Shown here in pieces: positions 50,640 through 60,083 of a DNA stretch of 64,000 nt. The stretch's first letter is position 1, and every line of letters begins with the position of its first letter. The translations under genes were made by a program, and so were the position numbers. This DNA comes from Prevotellaceae bacterium UBA1746 (lineage in GTDB: Bacteria; Bacteroidota; Bacteroidia; Bacteroidales; Bacteroidaceae): NCBI GenBank assembly GCA_002314875.1, contig DCHS01000030.1:5977-69976 (forward strand). Reading direction: 5' to 3'. The notes beneath the pieces were generated by a model. That model saw only the letters and a list, made by a program, of their open reading frames with translations. It was not told where the DNA came from and made no database searches.

Positions 50640-50648
50640 GCAATTTGA

Positions 50649-52217
50649 TTATACTCCCATTACCCATTTAACGAGGTAGAGGGCAATCGGGATAGTGACG
50701 ATGGCAATACCGATGAAGTCAATATAAACACCAGTCTTGATCATCTTGGTGATAGGGATATAGCCACTGGCATAAACAATGGCATTGGGAGGAGTTGATA
50801 CGGGGAGCATGAAACCGAGGGAAGCAGAGAGAGCAACACCAACGGCAACGGGGATAGGACTGAATCCTGCTGCAACAGCGGCACCGATAGCAAGCGGGCC
50901 AATCATGTTGGTAGCTGCAGTGTGACTGGTCAACTCGGAGAGAAGGAGCGACATTACACAGAATACAGCAATGAGGAGGATTTCTGAAGGTTCACCACCC
51001 ATAAGGAGGAGAATCTGCTGACCAATCCATTCAGAAAGACCAGTAGCATACATCATGCCACCCATAGCAAGACCACCACCGAAGAGAAGCAAGGTACCCC
51101 ACTCTACACCGGCAACAGCTTCCTTCCACTCAATAGTAAACTTATCCTTATGGAGATTTACCGGGAGGAAGAACAACAGAAGTGCACCAATCAATGCAGC
51201 AACTGCTTCGGGGAACAATTTATTATATGTTGCAAGAATTTCACTTTCAGGACCAGATACTATATTGAGAATACCAGGAGTAATCCAAAGAATAACGGCT
51301 ACCATGAAGGCAATAAGGGTGTTAATCTGAGGCCAAGTCCACTTACCAAGTTCCTTAACGCGAGCACGGATAAGATCCTGAGCACCTTCAATATGATCAA
51401 CATCAGCGGGGAACATACGCATGAGGACAATGTAAGCAATGATAAAGTAAATAACCATAGCAACAAAACCCCATACCATCCATTCGAAGAAGGATACATG
51501 TATGTTGGACATTTCACTCAAGAAACCGAGCATGATGATGTTGGGAGGAGTTCCGATAGGGGTAAGCACACCACCAATAGAACAAGCGTATGCAGTCATC
51601 AACATCAGACCGGTTGCATACTTGTAAGTGCGAAGGTTAATAGGCTTTCCATTGGCAGCCATCATATCACTGATAGCATCGAGAAGACCAAGGGCAATGG
51701 GGAACATCATAGCTGCTGTTGCAGTATTAGAAATCCATCCTGAACAGAGCGCACAGGCAAGACCAATAGCGAGGAAGATTCTTCTCGGACTATCACCTAC
51801 CCATTTCATGGACATAATGCCATAGGCAATACGTTTATCAAGACCATTAACTGTCATTGCCTTAGCAAGGATGAATCCACCCATAAAGAGGAAAATCATC
51901 GGATTGGCAAAGGCAGCAAATGCTTCTTTCATTTTTACTACGCCAAAGATTACACAAAGCGTAGGACCAATCAGCGAGGTTACGGGGATGGGTACAGGCT
52001 CGGTAATCCACCACATAGCCACGAGGGTCATAATGGCGAGCAGTTTATGTGCTTCGGGGGATAATCCTGCAATTGGAGTAATCCATACGAGAATTGCACA
52101 GATAGGGCCACAAATGGCACCGATTAAACGACGACGGCGATCGAACCGTGAGTTACCGACTTCATTTTCTTCTTCAAGCGGTAACGCTTTCTTAAGGTTT
52201 GCTTTTGAGTCGCTCAT
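50649..52217 (-). CDS. DASS-family sodium:dicarboxylate symporter
   Basis: 522-residue inner-membrane carrier of the divalent anion:sodium symporter family (SLC13-like). Twin signature segments are clear: GWISNTATAAMMFP (first SNT motif) and ELTSHTAATNMIGP (second, with SHT in place of SNT). An N-terminal soluble stretch of about 30 residues precedes 11 or so helices. Substrate likely succinate, fumarate or malate, fitting a succinate-producing fermenter; sulphate is less likely. Single-gene unit with a good promoter. Confidence 0.9.
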   Translation of the reverse strand: MSDSKANLKKALPLEEENEVGNSRFDRRRRLIGAICGPICAILVWITPIAGLSPEAHKLLAIMTLVAMWWITEPVPIPVTSLIGPTLCVIFGVVKMKEAFAAFANPMIFLFMGGFILAKAMTVNGLDKRIAYGIMSMKWVGDSPRRIFLAIGLACALCSGWISNTATAAMMFPIALGLLDAISDMMAANGKPINLRTYKYATGLMLMTAYACSIGGVLTPIGTPPNIIMLGFLSEMSNIHVSFFEWMVWGFVAMVIYFIIAYIVLMRMFPADVDHIEGAQDLIRARVKELGKWTWPQINTLIAFMVAVILWITPGILNIVSGPESEILATYNKLFPEAVAALIGALLLFFLPVNLHKDKFTIEWKEAVAGVEWGTLLLFGGGLAMGGMMYATGLSEWIGQQILLLMGGEPSEILLIAVFCVMSLLLSELTSHTAATNMIGPLAIGAAVAAGFSPIPVAVGVALSASLGFMLPVSTPPNAIVYASGYIPITKMIKTGVYIDFIGIAIVTIPIALYLVKWVMGV

Positions 52218-52268
52218 TAGTAATATAATTTAGGGTTTGTAAAATTCGTGTTTTTAAGCAACCGTCTG

Positions 52269-52299
52269 CAAAAATAAAAAAATGGTTTTAATCAGCAAA
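52269..52299 (-). promoter_or_regulatory. Promoter of the DASS transporter gene
   Basis: Minus-strand TTTG (52296-52299) and TATTTTTG (52269-52276), 19 bases apart; leader of about 45 bases. Confidence 0.65.
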
Positions 52300-52335
52300 A
52301 TTATTTTGACAAAAAATGTAAAGTTAAGATAACAA

Positions 52336-52378
52336 AATACAAAAAGACGCATTGAAGGGACTTCAACACGTCTTTTAT
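52336..52378 (-). terminator. Terminator of the OmpA-family gene
   Basis: Two stacked stems: AAAAGACG / CGTCTTTT outside and TTGAAG-gga-CTTCAA inside. On the minus strand TTTTTGTATTTTG follows. It lies 21 bases past the stop codon. Confidence 0.75.
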
Positions 52379-52398
52379 ATATATAAAAGGAGTAAGGA

Positions 52399-53568
52399 TT
52401 ACTTCTCTACTGCTTCAACGATAACGCAGCGGTTCTTATCATTTTCTGCGAAGGGCTGAACGGTATCACCATAAGAAGTGGTAGTCAATCGGCTGGAAGC
52501 AATGCCCTTGTCATTCATCATGGCAGCAATCTTTTCTGCACGATTCTTAGCATAGCCTACATTGATAGTGGGATTACCTGTACCCTTATCAGCGTAACCC
52601 TTAACGGTTGCAACTGAAGTGGGATGATTCTTCATCCACTGTACCATTTCGTCTACCTTAGCAATTTCGCTTGCTTCACCATCGGTGATAGCGCATGCAT
52701 AGAAGACAACGATTTTCTTTTCTTCCTTCTTAGCAGGAACAACAACTTCCTCCTTAACAGGTTCGGGAGCAGGAGCGGGCTTCTCAACGGGAGCGGGAGC
52801 TACAGGTTCTTCCTTAACGGGTTCCTGAACGGGAGCGGGAATAACAGGAGCGGGAACGGGAGCAGCACACTTTCCGAAACGATAGGTAAGACCGAGCTGT
52901 GCGAGAACCTGCCAATCCTTACTCATATTAACTTCAGGAACATAGTCATGATAACCATAGTGAACACCATCTACTTCGAGGTTTACACTCCAGTTACGGG
53001 CAAATGCATAATCAAGAGCAACACCAAGCTTTTCAGCATGTGCAATGCGATTCTTAACATTAAGATCAGCGTCAGCATCGAAGCCGTTTACGAAGTGTGA
53101 GGGACGATACTCAGCAGCTGCAAGGTATTCGTTGTAGTCGTTAGCCCAATCATCGCCAGAAACGAGATTGCCACCGAAACCACCAATGAGGAATACATTG
53201 AAGGCATTGTTGTCGCGATGAGTGAACATGTTGACAACATTTACCATAAGATCAGCGGTAAGGGTACCATAGGTGAAATCGTAATACTTACCGATTTCCT
53301 TGTAACCTTCACGACCCTTCCAGCCATTGAGGTGGAGACGAGTACCGAGAACGGGAGTCCACTGAACACCACCGTAGAGTGAACCGACGGGAGTGATGAC
53401 GTCACCAAAGCTATGTTCACGAGCATAGCCATTGGTTACCAACTGAACACCACCCTGTGCGCCAATGAAGCCGTAAGGATAGCTCTTGGTAATCTCCTCA
53501 GCATTTGCCTGGAGAGCAAAGCCTGCGAAGAGCGCAAAAGCAGAACAGAAAAGAGTTTTGATTTTCAT
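52399..53568 (-). CDS. OmpA-family outer-membrane protein
   Basis: 389-residue protein. Signal peptide (MKIKTLFCSAFALFAGFALQ, ending ANA), an N-terminal eight-stranded beta-barrel domain (about residues 28-232, with many aromatic strand ends), a Pro/Ala/Val/Glu-rich linker (about 235-285, repeated PVKEE and PAP units), and a C-terminal OmpA peptidoglycan-binding domain (NHPTSVATVKGYADKGTGN, AKNRAEKIAAMM). It anchors the outer membrane to the wall and is probably abundant. Its mRNA leader holds a stable hairpin. Confidence 0.92.
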   Translation of the reverse strand: MKIKTLFCSAFALFAGFALQANAEEITKSYPYGFIGAQGGVQLVTNGYAREHSFGDVITPVGSLYGGVQWTPVLGTRLHLNGWKGREGYKEIGKYYDFTYGTLTADLMVNVVNMFTHRDNNAFNVFLIGGFGGNLVSGDDWANDYNEYLAAAEYRPSHFVNGFDADADLNVKNRIAHAEKLGVALDYAFARNWSVNLEVDGVHYGYHDYVPEVNMSKDWQVLAQLGLTYRFGKCAAPVPAPVIPAPVQEPVKEEPVAPAPVEKPAPAPEPVKEEVVVPAKKEEKKIVVFYACAITDGEASEIAKVDEMVQWMKNHPTSVATVKGYADKGTGNPTINVGYAKNRAEKIAAMMNDKGIASSRLTTTSYGDTVQPFAENDKNRCVIVEAVEK

Positions 53569-53606
53569 TGTTCGTTATATATTTTGTTGTTATTGTTTTT
53601 GTTTTA

Positions 53607-53628
53607 GCTCTATGCTAAAGCATTGAGC
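53607..53628 (-). promoter_or_regulatory. 5' leader hairpin of the OmpA-family gene
   Basis: On the minus strand GCTC-A-ATGCT-tt-AGCAT-A-GAGC, 39 bases before the start codon, followed by an A-rich unstructured stretch (TAAAACAAAAACAATAACAA). Such leaders stabilise mRNAs of abundant outer-membrane proteins; that function is inference. Confidence 0.45.
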
Positions 53629-53682
53629 CCCCAAAGAGGAAAATGCCGATGCTAAAACATAAAGCAGAAATCAAGGGATAGT

Positions 53683-55692
53683 TTACTTGGAGTAGCGAAC
53701 CTTGCCACCTTGAATGTAGAGACCATGAGAGGGATGAGTGATACGGCGACCCTGCAAGTCATAAACCTGAGCATCAGCAGCAGGTTCATCTACTACGACC
53801 TCCTGAATACCAGCAGTCATCTGGTCCGTCACATCTTCATAAGTAATGTTGCTGCCATTGTTATGGGCAATATAATACTTATCTTCAGTAACACGGGTGA
53901 TGTCAGCTGTCTGGGGTTTACCACTACCAGCATTGAAGATGATATTGAAGTAATAATCATTCTTATTAATGCTGACAGTCTGATAATACCAATCAGCACC
54001 GTCGATAGTCTTCTTGTCACTGATAACCTTACCAGGCCAGTTTCCATTCAGCTGAGTGTTATTGTTGCTGTCCCAAATATAGAAATAAACGGGAGACCAA
54101 TCAGCCTGAACATAAACAGTTGCCGTATGAGGAGCAAATGCCTTGAAGGAATATTCACGGGTGCAGATATCGGTAACCTTACCGTTAACCAACAAACCAG
54201 CCTTCAAAGTTTCTGAAGAAGAAATGGTAAGCTCTGTACCAGAAGCAACCTTGGTACCATTGGTCGCAGTCGGATCTGAACCATCGAGAGTATAGACAAT
54301 CTGAGCACCATCTGTCTGGCTTACTGCAACGAGCTTAGTCTTAAAGGGCTCGGTGAATTCACCATTTGCCTGACTAATCCAAGCACATTCTGCATCCTTG
54401 GAAAGGAGATACTTGTAATGATAGCCTGAAAGAATCTCAACATACTTGGTTGCATTCGCACCAGCAAGAGTGATGCTCTGGGTATCACCAAGTTCGCAGA
54501 GGAGCTGGCAACGGGTTCCCTGAGCATAACGAGCGTAATACTTAGCGTTGCTGGCGATAGCGAGATAAGTTGACTGATTGCTGATGCCTGCAAGTTTACG
54601 GGCTTCAATCATAGACTTAATCTCAGGCTTGTAAGCCTGCCAGTGTTTCAAGAAGACGCAGGGAGTACCTGGCATCATCAACAGATATGCATTGGCTGCA
54701 AGAGTATCCTTCTTAATAGGATCCTGCTGTGCTGTAGATGAACGGTATTCGGTATCATGATTCTCAACAAAGGTTACTGCGTACTGACGCATAGCAGGAG
54801 TATTGATAACCATATCCTGAGAACCGAGAGTGGACCAATTACTGTTATTTATGGCATCACGAACACGATAGCGGAACTGGAAATCAAAAGCAGCACTTGT
54901 AGGAACATCGTTCACCTTTGTGCCATTAATCCAATTCTGAATGGTGCCTGTACCATCCCAACATTCACCGACAGAGAATTTAGGCTTTGCCGTAGAATTG
55001 TAGTCAGCAGTGAAGGAAGCACTGTAGCCTTTAACCATGTCATAACGGAAACCGGCATATCCGAGATCGTTGAGCAGATAGTCAAGATAGACTTTAACGC
55101 ACTTGTTGACGTTAGCCGACTTGTGGTCGAGGTCGCGGCAACCGTCCCAGCCTTCGCCTGTATCATTATTAGAGGAGAGCAAAATGCCGTTCTGGCTGGC
55201 CCATGTCTTGGTCTGTCCATTATCATCGTTGGCACAGATGTCAGTAGGAAGCATCTGATAGGTTACTCCCTTATAGGTTTCTGCGGGATAATCAACCCAT
55301 GAGCCGCCAACGCCAAGATTATTACGGTGATTGATGACAACATCAGCAATGATGCCAGTACCCTTCTGCTTGAAGGTCTGAATCATTGAACGAAGCTGAC
55401 TTTCAGAGCCAAAACTGCTGTTGTGATTGAAATAATAGACAGGAGTGTAACCCATCTGATTATAGTTACTGTTGCAGTTTCCTGACTGAGGGACCCAGAT
55501 GAGGTCAAAATAACGCGATAGTTCATCGCTCTGCTTCTCAAGATAACTCCACTGGGTATCGGTAAAACTGTCCCAATAGAAGCCTTGGAGCATAACACCG
55601 TTATACGCTGCCGGCCAACCTTGGGCAGACATCGTTAGAGCGGAACCTCCAAGAGCGAGAACAGCAAGTGCGCGGAAAATGATATTGGACAT
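53683..55692 (-). CDS. Secreted alpha-amylase (GH13) with starch-binding module and C-terminal tail
   Basis: 669-residue endo-acting starch hydrolase. A plain signal peptide (ends SAQ, no lipobox Cys) precedes the GH13 barrel: DVVINHRN, nucleophile D218 in GFRYDMVKG, acid/base E243 in VGECWD, and D313 in VENHDTE. After the barrel come a chitobiase-like Ig segment (IVYTLDGSDPTATNGT, about 470-520) and a CBM26-like starch-binding module (VYFYIWDSNNNTQLNGNWPG, about 530-620). The end carries VYDLQGRRI and GLYIQGGKV, a tail shared with the secreted protein near 3.4 kb. It takes the place of susG, but is not a lipoprotein. Confidence 0.92.
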   Translation of the reverse strand: MSNIIFRALAVLALGGSALTMSAQGWPAAYNGVMLQGFYWDSFTDTQWSYLEKQSDELSRYFDLIWVPQSGNCNSNYNQMGYTPVYYFNHNSSFGSESQLRSMIQTFKQKGTGIIADVVINHRNNLGVGGSWVDYPAETYKGVTYQMLPTDICANDDNGQTKTWASQNGILLSSNNDTGEGWDGCRDLDHKSANVNKCVKVYLDYLLNDLGYAGFRYDMVKGYSASFTADYNSTAKPKFSVGECWDGTGTIQNWINGTKVNDVPTSAAFDFQFRYRVRDAINNSNWSTLGSQDMVINTPAMRQYAVTFVENHDTEYRSSTAQQDPIKKDTLAANAYLLMMPGTPCVFLKHWQAYKPEIKSMIEARKLAGISNQSTYLAIASNAKYYARYAQGTRCQLLCELGDTQSITLAGANATKYVEILSGYHYKYLLSKDAECAWISQANGEFTEPFKTKLVAVSQTDGAQIVYTLDGSDPTATNGTKVASGTELTISSSETLKAGLLVNGKVTDICTREYSFKAFAPHTATVYVQADWSPVYFYIWDSNNNTQLNGNWPGKVISDKKTIDGADWYYQTVSINKNDYYFNIIFNAGSGKPQTADITRVTEDKYYIAHNNGSNITYEDVTDQMTAGIQEVVVDEPAADAQVYDLQGRRITHPSHGLYIQGGKVRYSK

Positions 55693-55706
55693 ATTTTCTA
55701 TATAGC

Positions 55707-55736
55707 CCCATCCCTACCCTTACGGGCAAGGACGGG
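55707..55736 (-). promoter_or_regulatory. GC-rich hairpin between susF-like and amylase genes
   Basis: On the minus strand CCCGTCCT pairs with AGGGATGGG (one G-U pair and one bulge), with inner CCC-gtaa-GGG. It fills most of the 54-base gap and lacks a following T-run, so it looks like an mRNA processing or stability element. Confidence 0.5.
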
Positions 55737-55746
55737 AATTTGATTA

Positions 55747-57156
55747 TTATTCTACAGTACAGTAGATGTTAGCAGCACCACGTCTAGTGGGATAGAGCTT
55801 AACGGTGTTACCTACAACACTGAGGTTATCACCGTTAGCAACAAGCTTGTCAACGGTACCACCGAGGTTGATGTCCCAACCCTGGTTTACACGGAACTTC
55901 CAACCAGCAGCAGTAATGCCGGGATTGGTGATTTCGTAGCAGTAATCGGTAGCATTCCAAGTCATGACAGCATCACCGCCCCAACCGTTAAAGTCACCGA
56001 TAACACCCATGCAGGTTACTTCGGTAGCGCTGATTGAACCAGTAGCAAGGTTTACATCGAAGTAGTAAACATTCTCACCACCGCTAACGCCGATGTTACC
56101 ACCGCAGTCAGTTGCAGCACCAGAGAAACTAGTGAAGTGACCAGCGTTGATTTCTGTTCCCCAGTCGCCAGGAGTCTTCTGGAACTTGAACTGGTTGCCC
56201 CAACCATTGGGATCAGCACAATATACAAAGCCAGTGTAGTGACCATCGTAGTCAGGAGATTCGAGCTTCTGCTCAGCCTGGCTCCAACCATCGGTAGCAC
56301 CGATGAAGTAGATATACTGAGGATAGTTAACCTTTTCGATAAGATAGGTACCATCAAGCATATTACAAGTCATCTTGATATACTTAGCATCACCATTAAC
56401 AGTAACTTTGAAAGAACCATCATCGCTCAATGCAGTACGACGATCGATGTGACCGGTTTCACCAACATAGTTGTTACCGTTACCTTCGGTAGCACCGAAT
56501 ACATTGCTCCATTCGCCAGTTTCAACGGTCTTGTCGTCAGCAACAGCAAACCAGGTATCACCTTCTGTTGCAGGGAAGAGAATGGTGAAGACGGGATCTT
56601 CATAAACGTCCTTACCGCTGTGGGTGAAAGGCATAGAGGTGCAGGTAGGACTCCATTCAGAGGGAGCACCAATGAGGTAAAGATGAGGATAGATAACGGG
56701 AGCAAGAAGCTTAGCCTTTACAGTGAATTCGTTAGAGGTAGCGGTCTTGATAGCGGTAGATCCGTTAGAAATCCACTGCTCAACGGTAGAAGCTACTTCA
56801 CGCTCGTAAGGAGCCTTACCATAGTTAGCTTCGAGATAAGCCTTGAGGTCTTCAACAGCCATCTTGCCGTTTGCACCAATCTCATATTCGCTCTCTCCGA
56901 GGTGAAGCTTATAGATAGGCTGAGAATAAGAAGCACTGGAAGCAGTAGGAGCAACGATGTTACAAACTACTACAGAGTCAGTACCTTCAGGGATATTGGC
57001 AAAGTCAATGAGATCAACTGCACTAACGCTACCATTGCCGAAAGCAACAGCATCAGCCTGAGCATTATGCTGGGGCTCTGCCCAATCGGTATAGTCACCG
57101 GTACAAGCGGTGAACATGGCTACAGCAGCCAAACCGAGAAATATTTTCTTAAACAT
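55747..57156 (-). CDS. SusF-like outer-membrane starch-binding lipoprotein
   Basis: 469-residue surface lipoprotein (lipobox FTAC near residue 18). After an N-terminal Ig-like domain with VEDLKAYLEANYG come three successive starch-binding modules, recognised by LYLIGAPSEWSP, IYFIGATDGWSQ and MGVIGDFNGWGG, each starting a beta-sandwich with conserved Trp residues. This is the number found in SusF of Bacteroides thetaiotaomicron. Binds starch at the cell surface; no catalytic motifs. Confidence 0.88.
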   Translation of the reverse strand: MFKKIFLGLAAVAMFTACTGDYTDWAEPQHNAQADAVAFGNGSVSAVDLIDFANIPEGTDSVVVCNIVAPTASSASYSQPIYKLHLGESEYEIGANGKMAVEDLKAYLEANYGKAPYEREVASTVEQWISNGSTAIKTATSNEFTVKAKLLAPVIYPHLYLIGAPSEWSPTCTSMPFTHSGKDVYEDPVFTILFPATEGDTWFAVADDKTVETGEWSNVFGATEGNGNNYVGETGHIDRRTALSDDGSFKVTVNGDAKYIKMTCNMLDGTYLIEKVNYPQYIYFIGATDGWSQAEQKLESPDYDGHYTGFVYCADPNGWGNQFKFQKTPGDWGTEINAGHFTSFSGAATDCGGNIGVSGGENVYYFDVNLATGSISATEVTCMGVIGDFNGWGGDAVMTWNATDYCYEITNPGITAAGWKFRVNQGWDINLGGTVDKLVANGDNLSVVGNTVKLYPTRRGAANIYCTVE

Positions 57157-57220
57157 AATTGTTGTCTTTTAGAGGGTGGCTCTATCAGCGGAAATCCTCT
57201 GATAGAACCTTCCCGGATTA

Positions 57221-58435
57221 TTACTGCTTGATGAAACGATAGTAACGAGTGATATCGTTGTAAACTACAATGTAGGTACCTGCCTCGGGATAGAGGTTGT
57301 CACCGTTATTGTTACCATAGCCCCAGAAGCCGTCGCTGCGAGCATTCTGAGAACCGCCGGTATTGTAATCCCAAGAACCAGCTTCCTTGAACTTGATTCC
57401 CTGAGTACCATCGAGAGTTACAGTAGCATACCAATCATGGTTTACAGCACCGCCGAAGGTAAATGCAGGAGTCATTTCTGTGTCACCCCAGCCGTTGAAG
57501 TCACCAGAAATGCACATGCTGGTGAATACGGTAGGACTGATACCAGCGTCAACGATAGTAAGCTTATCAGAAGCGGTGTTAAGAGTAATGGTGTAATAAC
57601 CAGCAGCAGGAACAGTGATGTTACCGCTACCGCCGTCATTCTTAACGAAAGAACCAAAGGCGTCGCCCTGGCCCCACTGGGTAGCCCAACCGTCGTTCAT
57701 GTCACCACGGAGCTTGAAGCCGTTACCAGCAAGATAACCAGTCCAGGTAATGTCACCAGTACCGTTCTTCTTGTCATATTCGTAACCGTCAACAGGCTGC
57801 ATAGGAATAACGCACTTACCGAAGTCAGATCCCCAAGAACCATCGCAGATATCACCACCGATGAGCCACCAAAGTTCGATATCAGCATCCTTGAGTTCTA
57901 CATAGTAAGGAATAGCGGTAAGCTTAACAACATTAGAGAGAATGCTGTGGTATTCATTTCCGGCAGCGTCCTTGATGAAAGAACGAACGCGGAAGTAGAG
58001 ATCCTGAGTTGCAGGTACAGTTTCTTCTTCATACTGAAGAATCTGGTTGAGGCTCTTTGCCAACTCACTAACGTTTACAGTAGAGTTGCAAAGCTGAGTT
58101 GTTTCATCAAAAACAACATAGTCAGCAACAGTAGCACCAGTTTCGTCAGCTTCCTGCTGAGCAAGAGTAACGTTCCAGGAATTGGTGGGAGACATCTGGA
58201 TCTCATAAGTAGCATTTACAGGAGCATTGTCAGCTGTGTATTGGGGCTGGCTCCATGTAAGACCGAGAGCACTTGACTTAGCAAGGTCAATGGTCGAATT
58301 GCTGTACTCAGGAGTATTGAGTACAAAAGAAGTAGGCTGGATAAGCGTAGGATTGCTATCACGATCGTCTTCACATGCGGTAAACATTACCACAGAAGTG
58401 AGGGCGAGAGCAGCCATAGAAAGTATCTTTTTCAT
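57221..58435 (-). CDS. SusE-like outer-membrane starch-binding lipoprotein
   Basis: 404-residue surface lipoprotein (lipobox FTAC). The N-terminal SusE domain (about 35-190, with SALGLTWSQPQYTADNAPVN) is followed by two starch-binding modules, the second starting at MCISGDFNGWGD. Two modules match the known SusE layout, against three in the SusF-like neighbour. Helps to keep starch at the SusCD complex. Confidence 0.88.
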   Translation of the reverse strand: MKKILSMAALALTSVVMFTACEDDRDSNPTLIQPTSFVLNTPEYSNSTIDLAKSSALGLTWSQPQYTADNAPVNATYEIQMSPTNSWNVTLAQQEADETGATVADYVVFDETTQLCNSTVNVSELAKSLNQILQYEEETVPATQDLYFRVRSFIKDAAGNEYHSILSNVVKLTAIPYYVELKDADIELWWLIGGDICDGSWGSDFGKCVIPMQPVDGYEYDKKNGTGDITWTGYLAGNGFKLRGDMNDGWATQWGQGDAFGSFVKNDGGSGNITVPAAGYYTITLNTASDKLTIVDAGISPTVFTSMCISGDFNGWGDTEMTPAFTFGGAVNHDWYATVTLDGTQGIKFKEAGSWDYNTGGSQNARSDGFWGYGNNNGDNLYPEAGTYIVVYNDITRYYRFIKQ

Positions 58436-58456
58436 AAGAATAAACTAATTAATGGA

Positions 58457-60055
58457 TTAATAGCCAGCATTCTGGGTAAGATTACTGTTAGCCTCGAGAT
58501 CATCGTTAGGAATAGCGAAGACGTTGAGGTGAGAGTCGAAGCGTACACCATACTGTGCACCACCCTTCCACTGCCACTTGTAAGTAGCATCATTACCACC
58601 AAACTGATGATAACGGATGAGGTCGGTACGACGGAAACCTTCGTAGAAGAGTTCACGAGCACGTTCATCGAGGATGAAGTTGGTGGAGTAAGTATTCTGG
58701 GTAGAAGTGTTAGCACGCTGACGGAGAGCATTGATTGCATTGGTACCCTCAGCAGTGGTCTGACCGTTGTTCAAACGAGCATCACACTCAGCATAGATAA
58801 GATATGCTTCAGCAGAACGCATGAGGAAGTAGTCCATATCAACGAACTTAGAGTTGTGAGGAGAACCAGCACCAGCGTAGTTGTTGCTGAACTTAGCACA
58901 GCTGATACCACTGGTGAATTCACCGGGAGTAGTAACGTCTGCGGTACGATCAACGCCAAAAAGAAGAGCGCGATCATCACCAGCTGCAGCTACGATTTCT
59001 GCAGTGTTAAGACCCTCAGCAGACTTAGCATTTCCTTCGCCCATGAACTTTTCCACGAATTCAGGACGGCAACGGTTACCAGCCCAATATTCAGAAGTAC
59101 CGAAAGTACCCATATCAGACTTGGTGGTAGAAGCGAGAAGGAAGAGAGAGGTACCCCAACTTGTGGTAGTAGCACCATCCTGGAGAATAGCGAGAACAGC
59201 CTCAGAAGAAGCAGCGGTTTCGCCATTGTCACCCATGAAGAGCATCTGGTATGCGCTGTAACCATTCTGGCCAACGGTATTCAACTTATGAGGACCGTTC
59301 ATTACATTACCAGCATATTCCTTAGCCTTTGCCCACTGAGCAGTACCGGTGTAAATCTCAGCATTGAGATAAAGACGAGCGAGGAGGAGGTCAGCAGCGT
59401 CACGGTCAGCACGACCATAACCTTCCTGACCACTCTTGCGAGCAGCGGGAGCGAGCATATCGCCACGGACAGCAAGAAGTTCGCTTTCGATGAAATTGTA
59501 AACCTCTGCACGGCTTGCCTGAGGAGCATTATCAGCGCTCAGTTCAGTAAGGAAAGGAACATTTCCGAAGCAGTCCATGAGGTAGTAGTAATAGAGCGCG
59601 CGGAGGAAACGGACCTCAGCGGTCATAGTCTTGTCATAATTGCCACATACATCGGGATCGAGGTAGTGGTTGCAGTAGGTGATACCTGCGCAGAGACGAT
59701 AGTAGAAACCACGAGTCATGGGGTGGCTGCCATCGTACTGGTTGTAATTGAAAGCGGGAATACCTTCGTCACCCCAGCAGCAGATAGCCTCGTCAGTAGT
59801 AAGTTCGTTAGCATTGAAGATCTGACGTACAAAACCAGTGGTACCACCATCGAGACCGTCGATATCGCAGTCACCGTTAGCACCGCCCTGACCAGCAACA
59901 GCCATGTTAGCGTAGCACTTGTTGAAGAGACCCACGGGATCGGGAGTCATTACGGTAGAGGGATCGATAGGAGTAACATCGAGGTCGCCTACGCAAGAGC
60001 TGAAACCGAGTGCGAGCATTGCAGTTGCACAAGGAAGAATATATTTAAGTTTCAT
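58457..60055 (-). CDS. susD: SusD-like starch-binding lipoprotein
   Basis: 532-residue outer-membrane lipoprotein forming the hinged lid of the SusC channel. Lipobox FSSC, then the family N-terminal DLDVTPIDPS motif, TPR-like helices including VRFLRALYYYYLMDCFGNVPFL, and the C-terminal FILDERARELFYEGFRRTDLIRY signature. The symbol rests on locus order and family. 28 bases separate it from susC. Confidence 0.93.
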   Translation of the reverse strand: MKLKYILPCATAMLALGFSSCVGDLDVTPIDPSTVMTPDPVGLFNKCYANMAVAGQGGANGDCDIDGLDGGTTGFVRQIFNANELTTDEAICCWGDEGIPAFNYNQYDGSHPMTRGFYYRLCAGITYCNHYLDPDVCGNYDKTMTAEVRFLRALYYYYLMDCFGNVPFLTELSADNAPQASRAEVYNFIESELLAVRGDMLAPAARKSGQEGYGRADRDAADLLLARLYLNAEIYTGTAQWAKAKEYAGNVMNGPHKLNTVGQNGYSAYQMLFMGDNGETAASSEAVLAILQDGATTTSWGTSLFLLASTTKSDMGTFGTSEYWAGNRCRPEFVEKFMGEGNAKSAEGLNTAEIVAAAGDDRALLFGVDRTADVTTPGEFTSGISCAKFSNNYAGAGSPHNSKFVDMDYFLMRSAEAYLIYAECDARLNNGQTTAEGTNAINALRQRANTSTQNTYSTNFILDERARELFYEGFRRTDLIRYHQFGGNDATYKWQWKGGAQYGVRFDSHLNVFAIPNDDLEANSNLTQNAGY

Positions 60056-60083
60056 ATATATTATCTAAATTAGGCGTTGATGA

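Larger units (their letters stand above)
50302..50648. other. 347-base intergenic region holding three terminators and a promoter
   Basis: In order: terminator of the PD40 gene (50313-50340); a possible hairpin CCCC/GGGG near 50342-50359; a good promoter (50406-50437); a predicted short RNA with its own terminator (50500-50535); and the terminator of the convergent DASS transporter (50611-50639). No open reading frame of note. Confidence 0.7.

Noticed and set aside
58529..60073. 514-residue plus-strand frame opposite susD
   Set aside because: It is an antisense shadow: the minus strand encodes a complete SusD with lipobox and family motifs, and the plus frame has no recognisable motif and an odd composition rich in Ser, Thr and Val.
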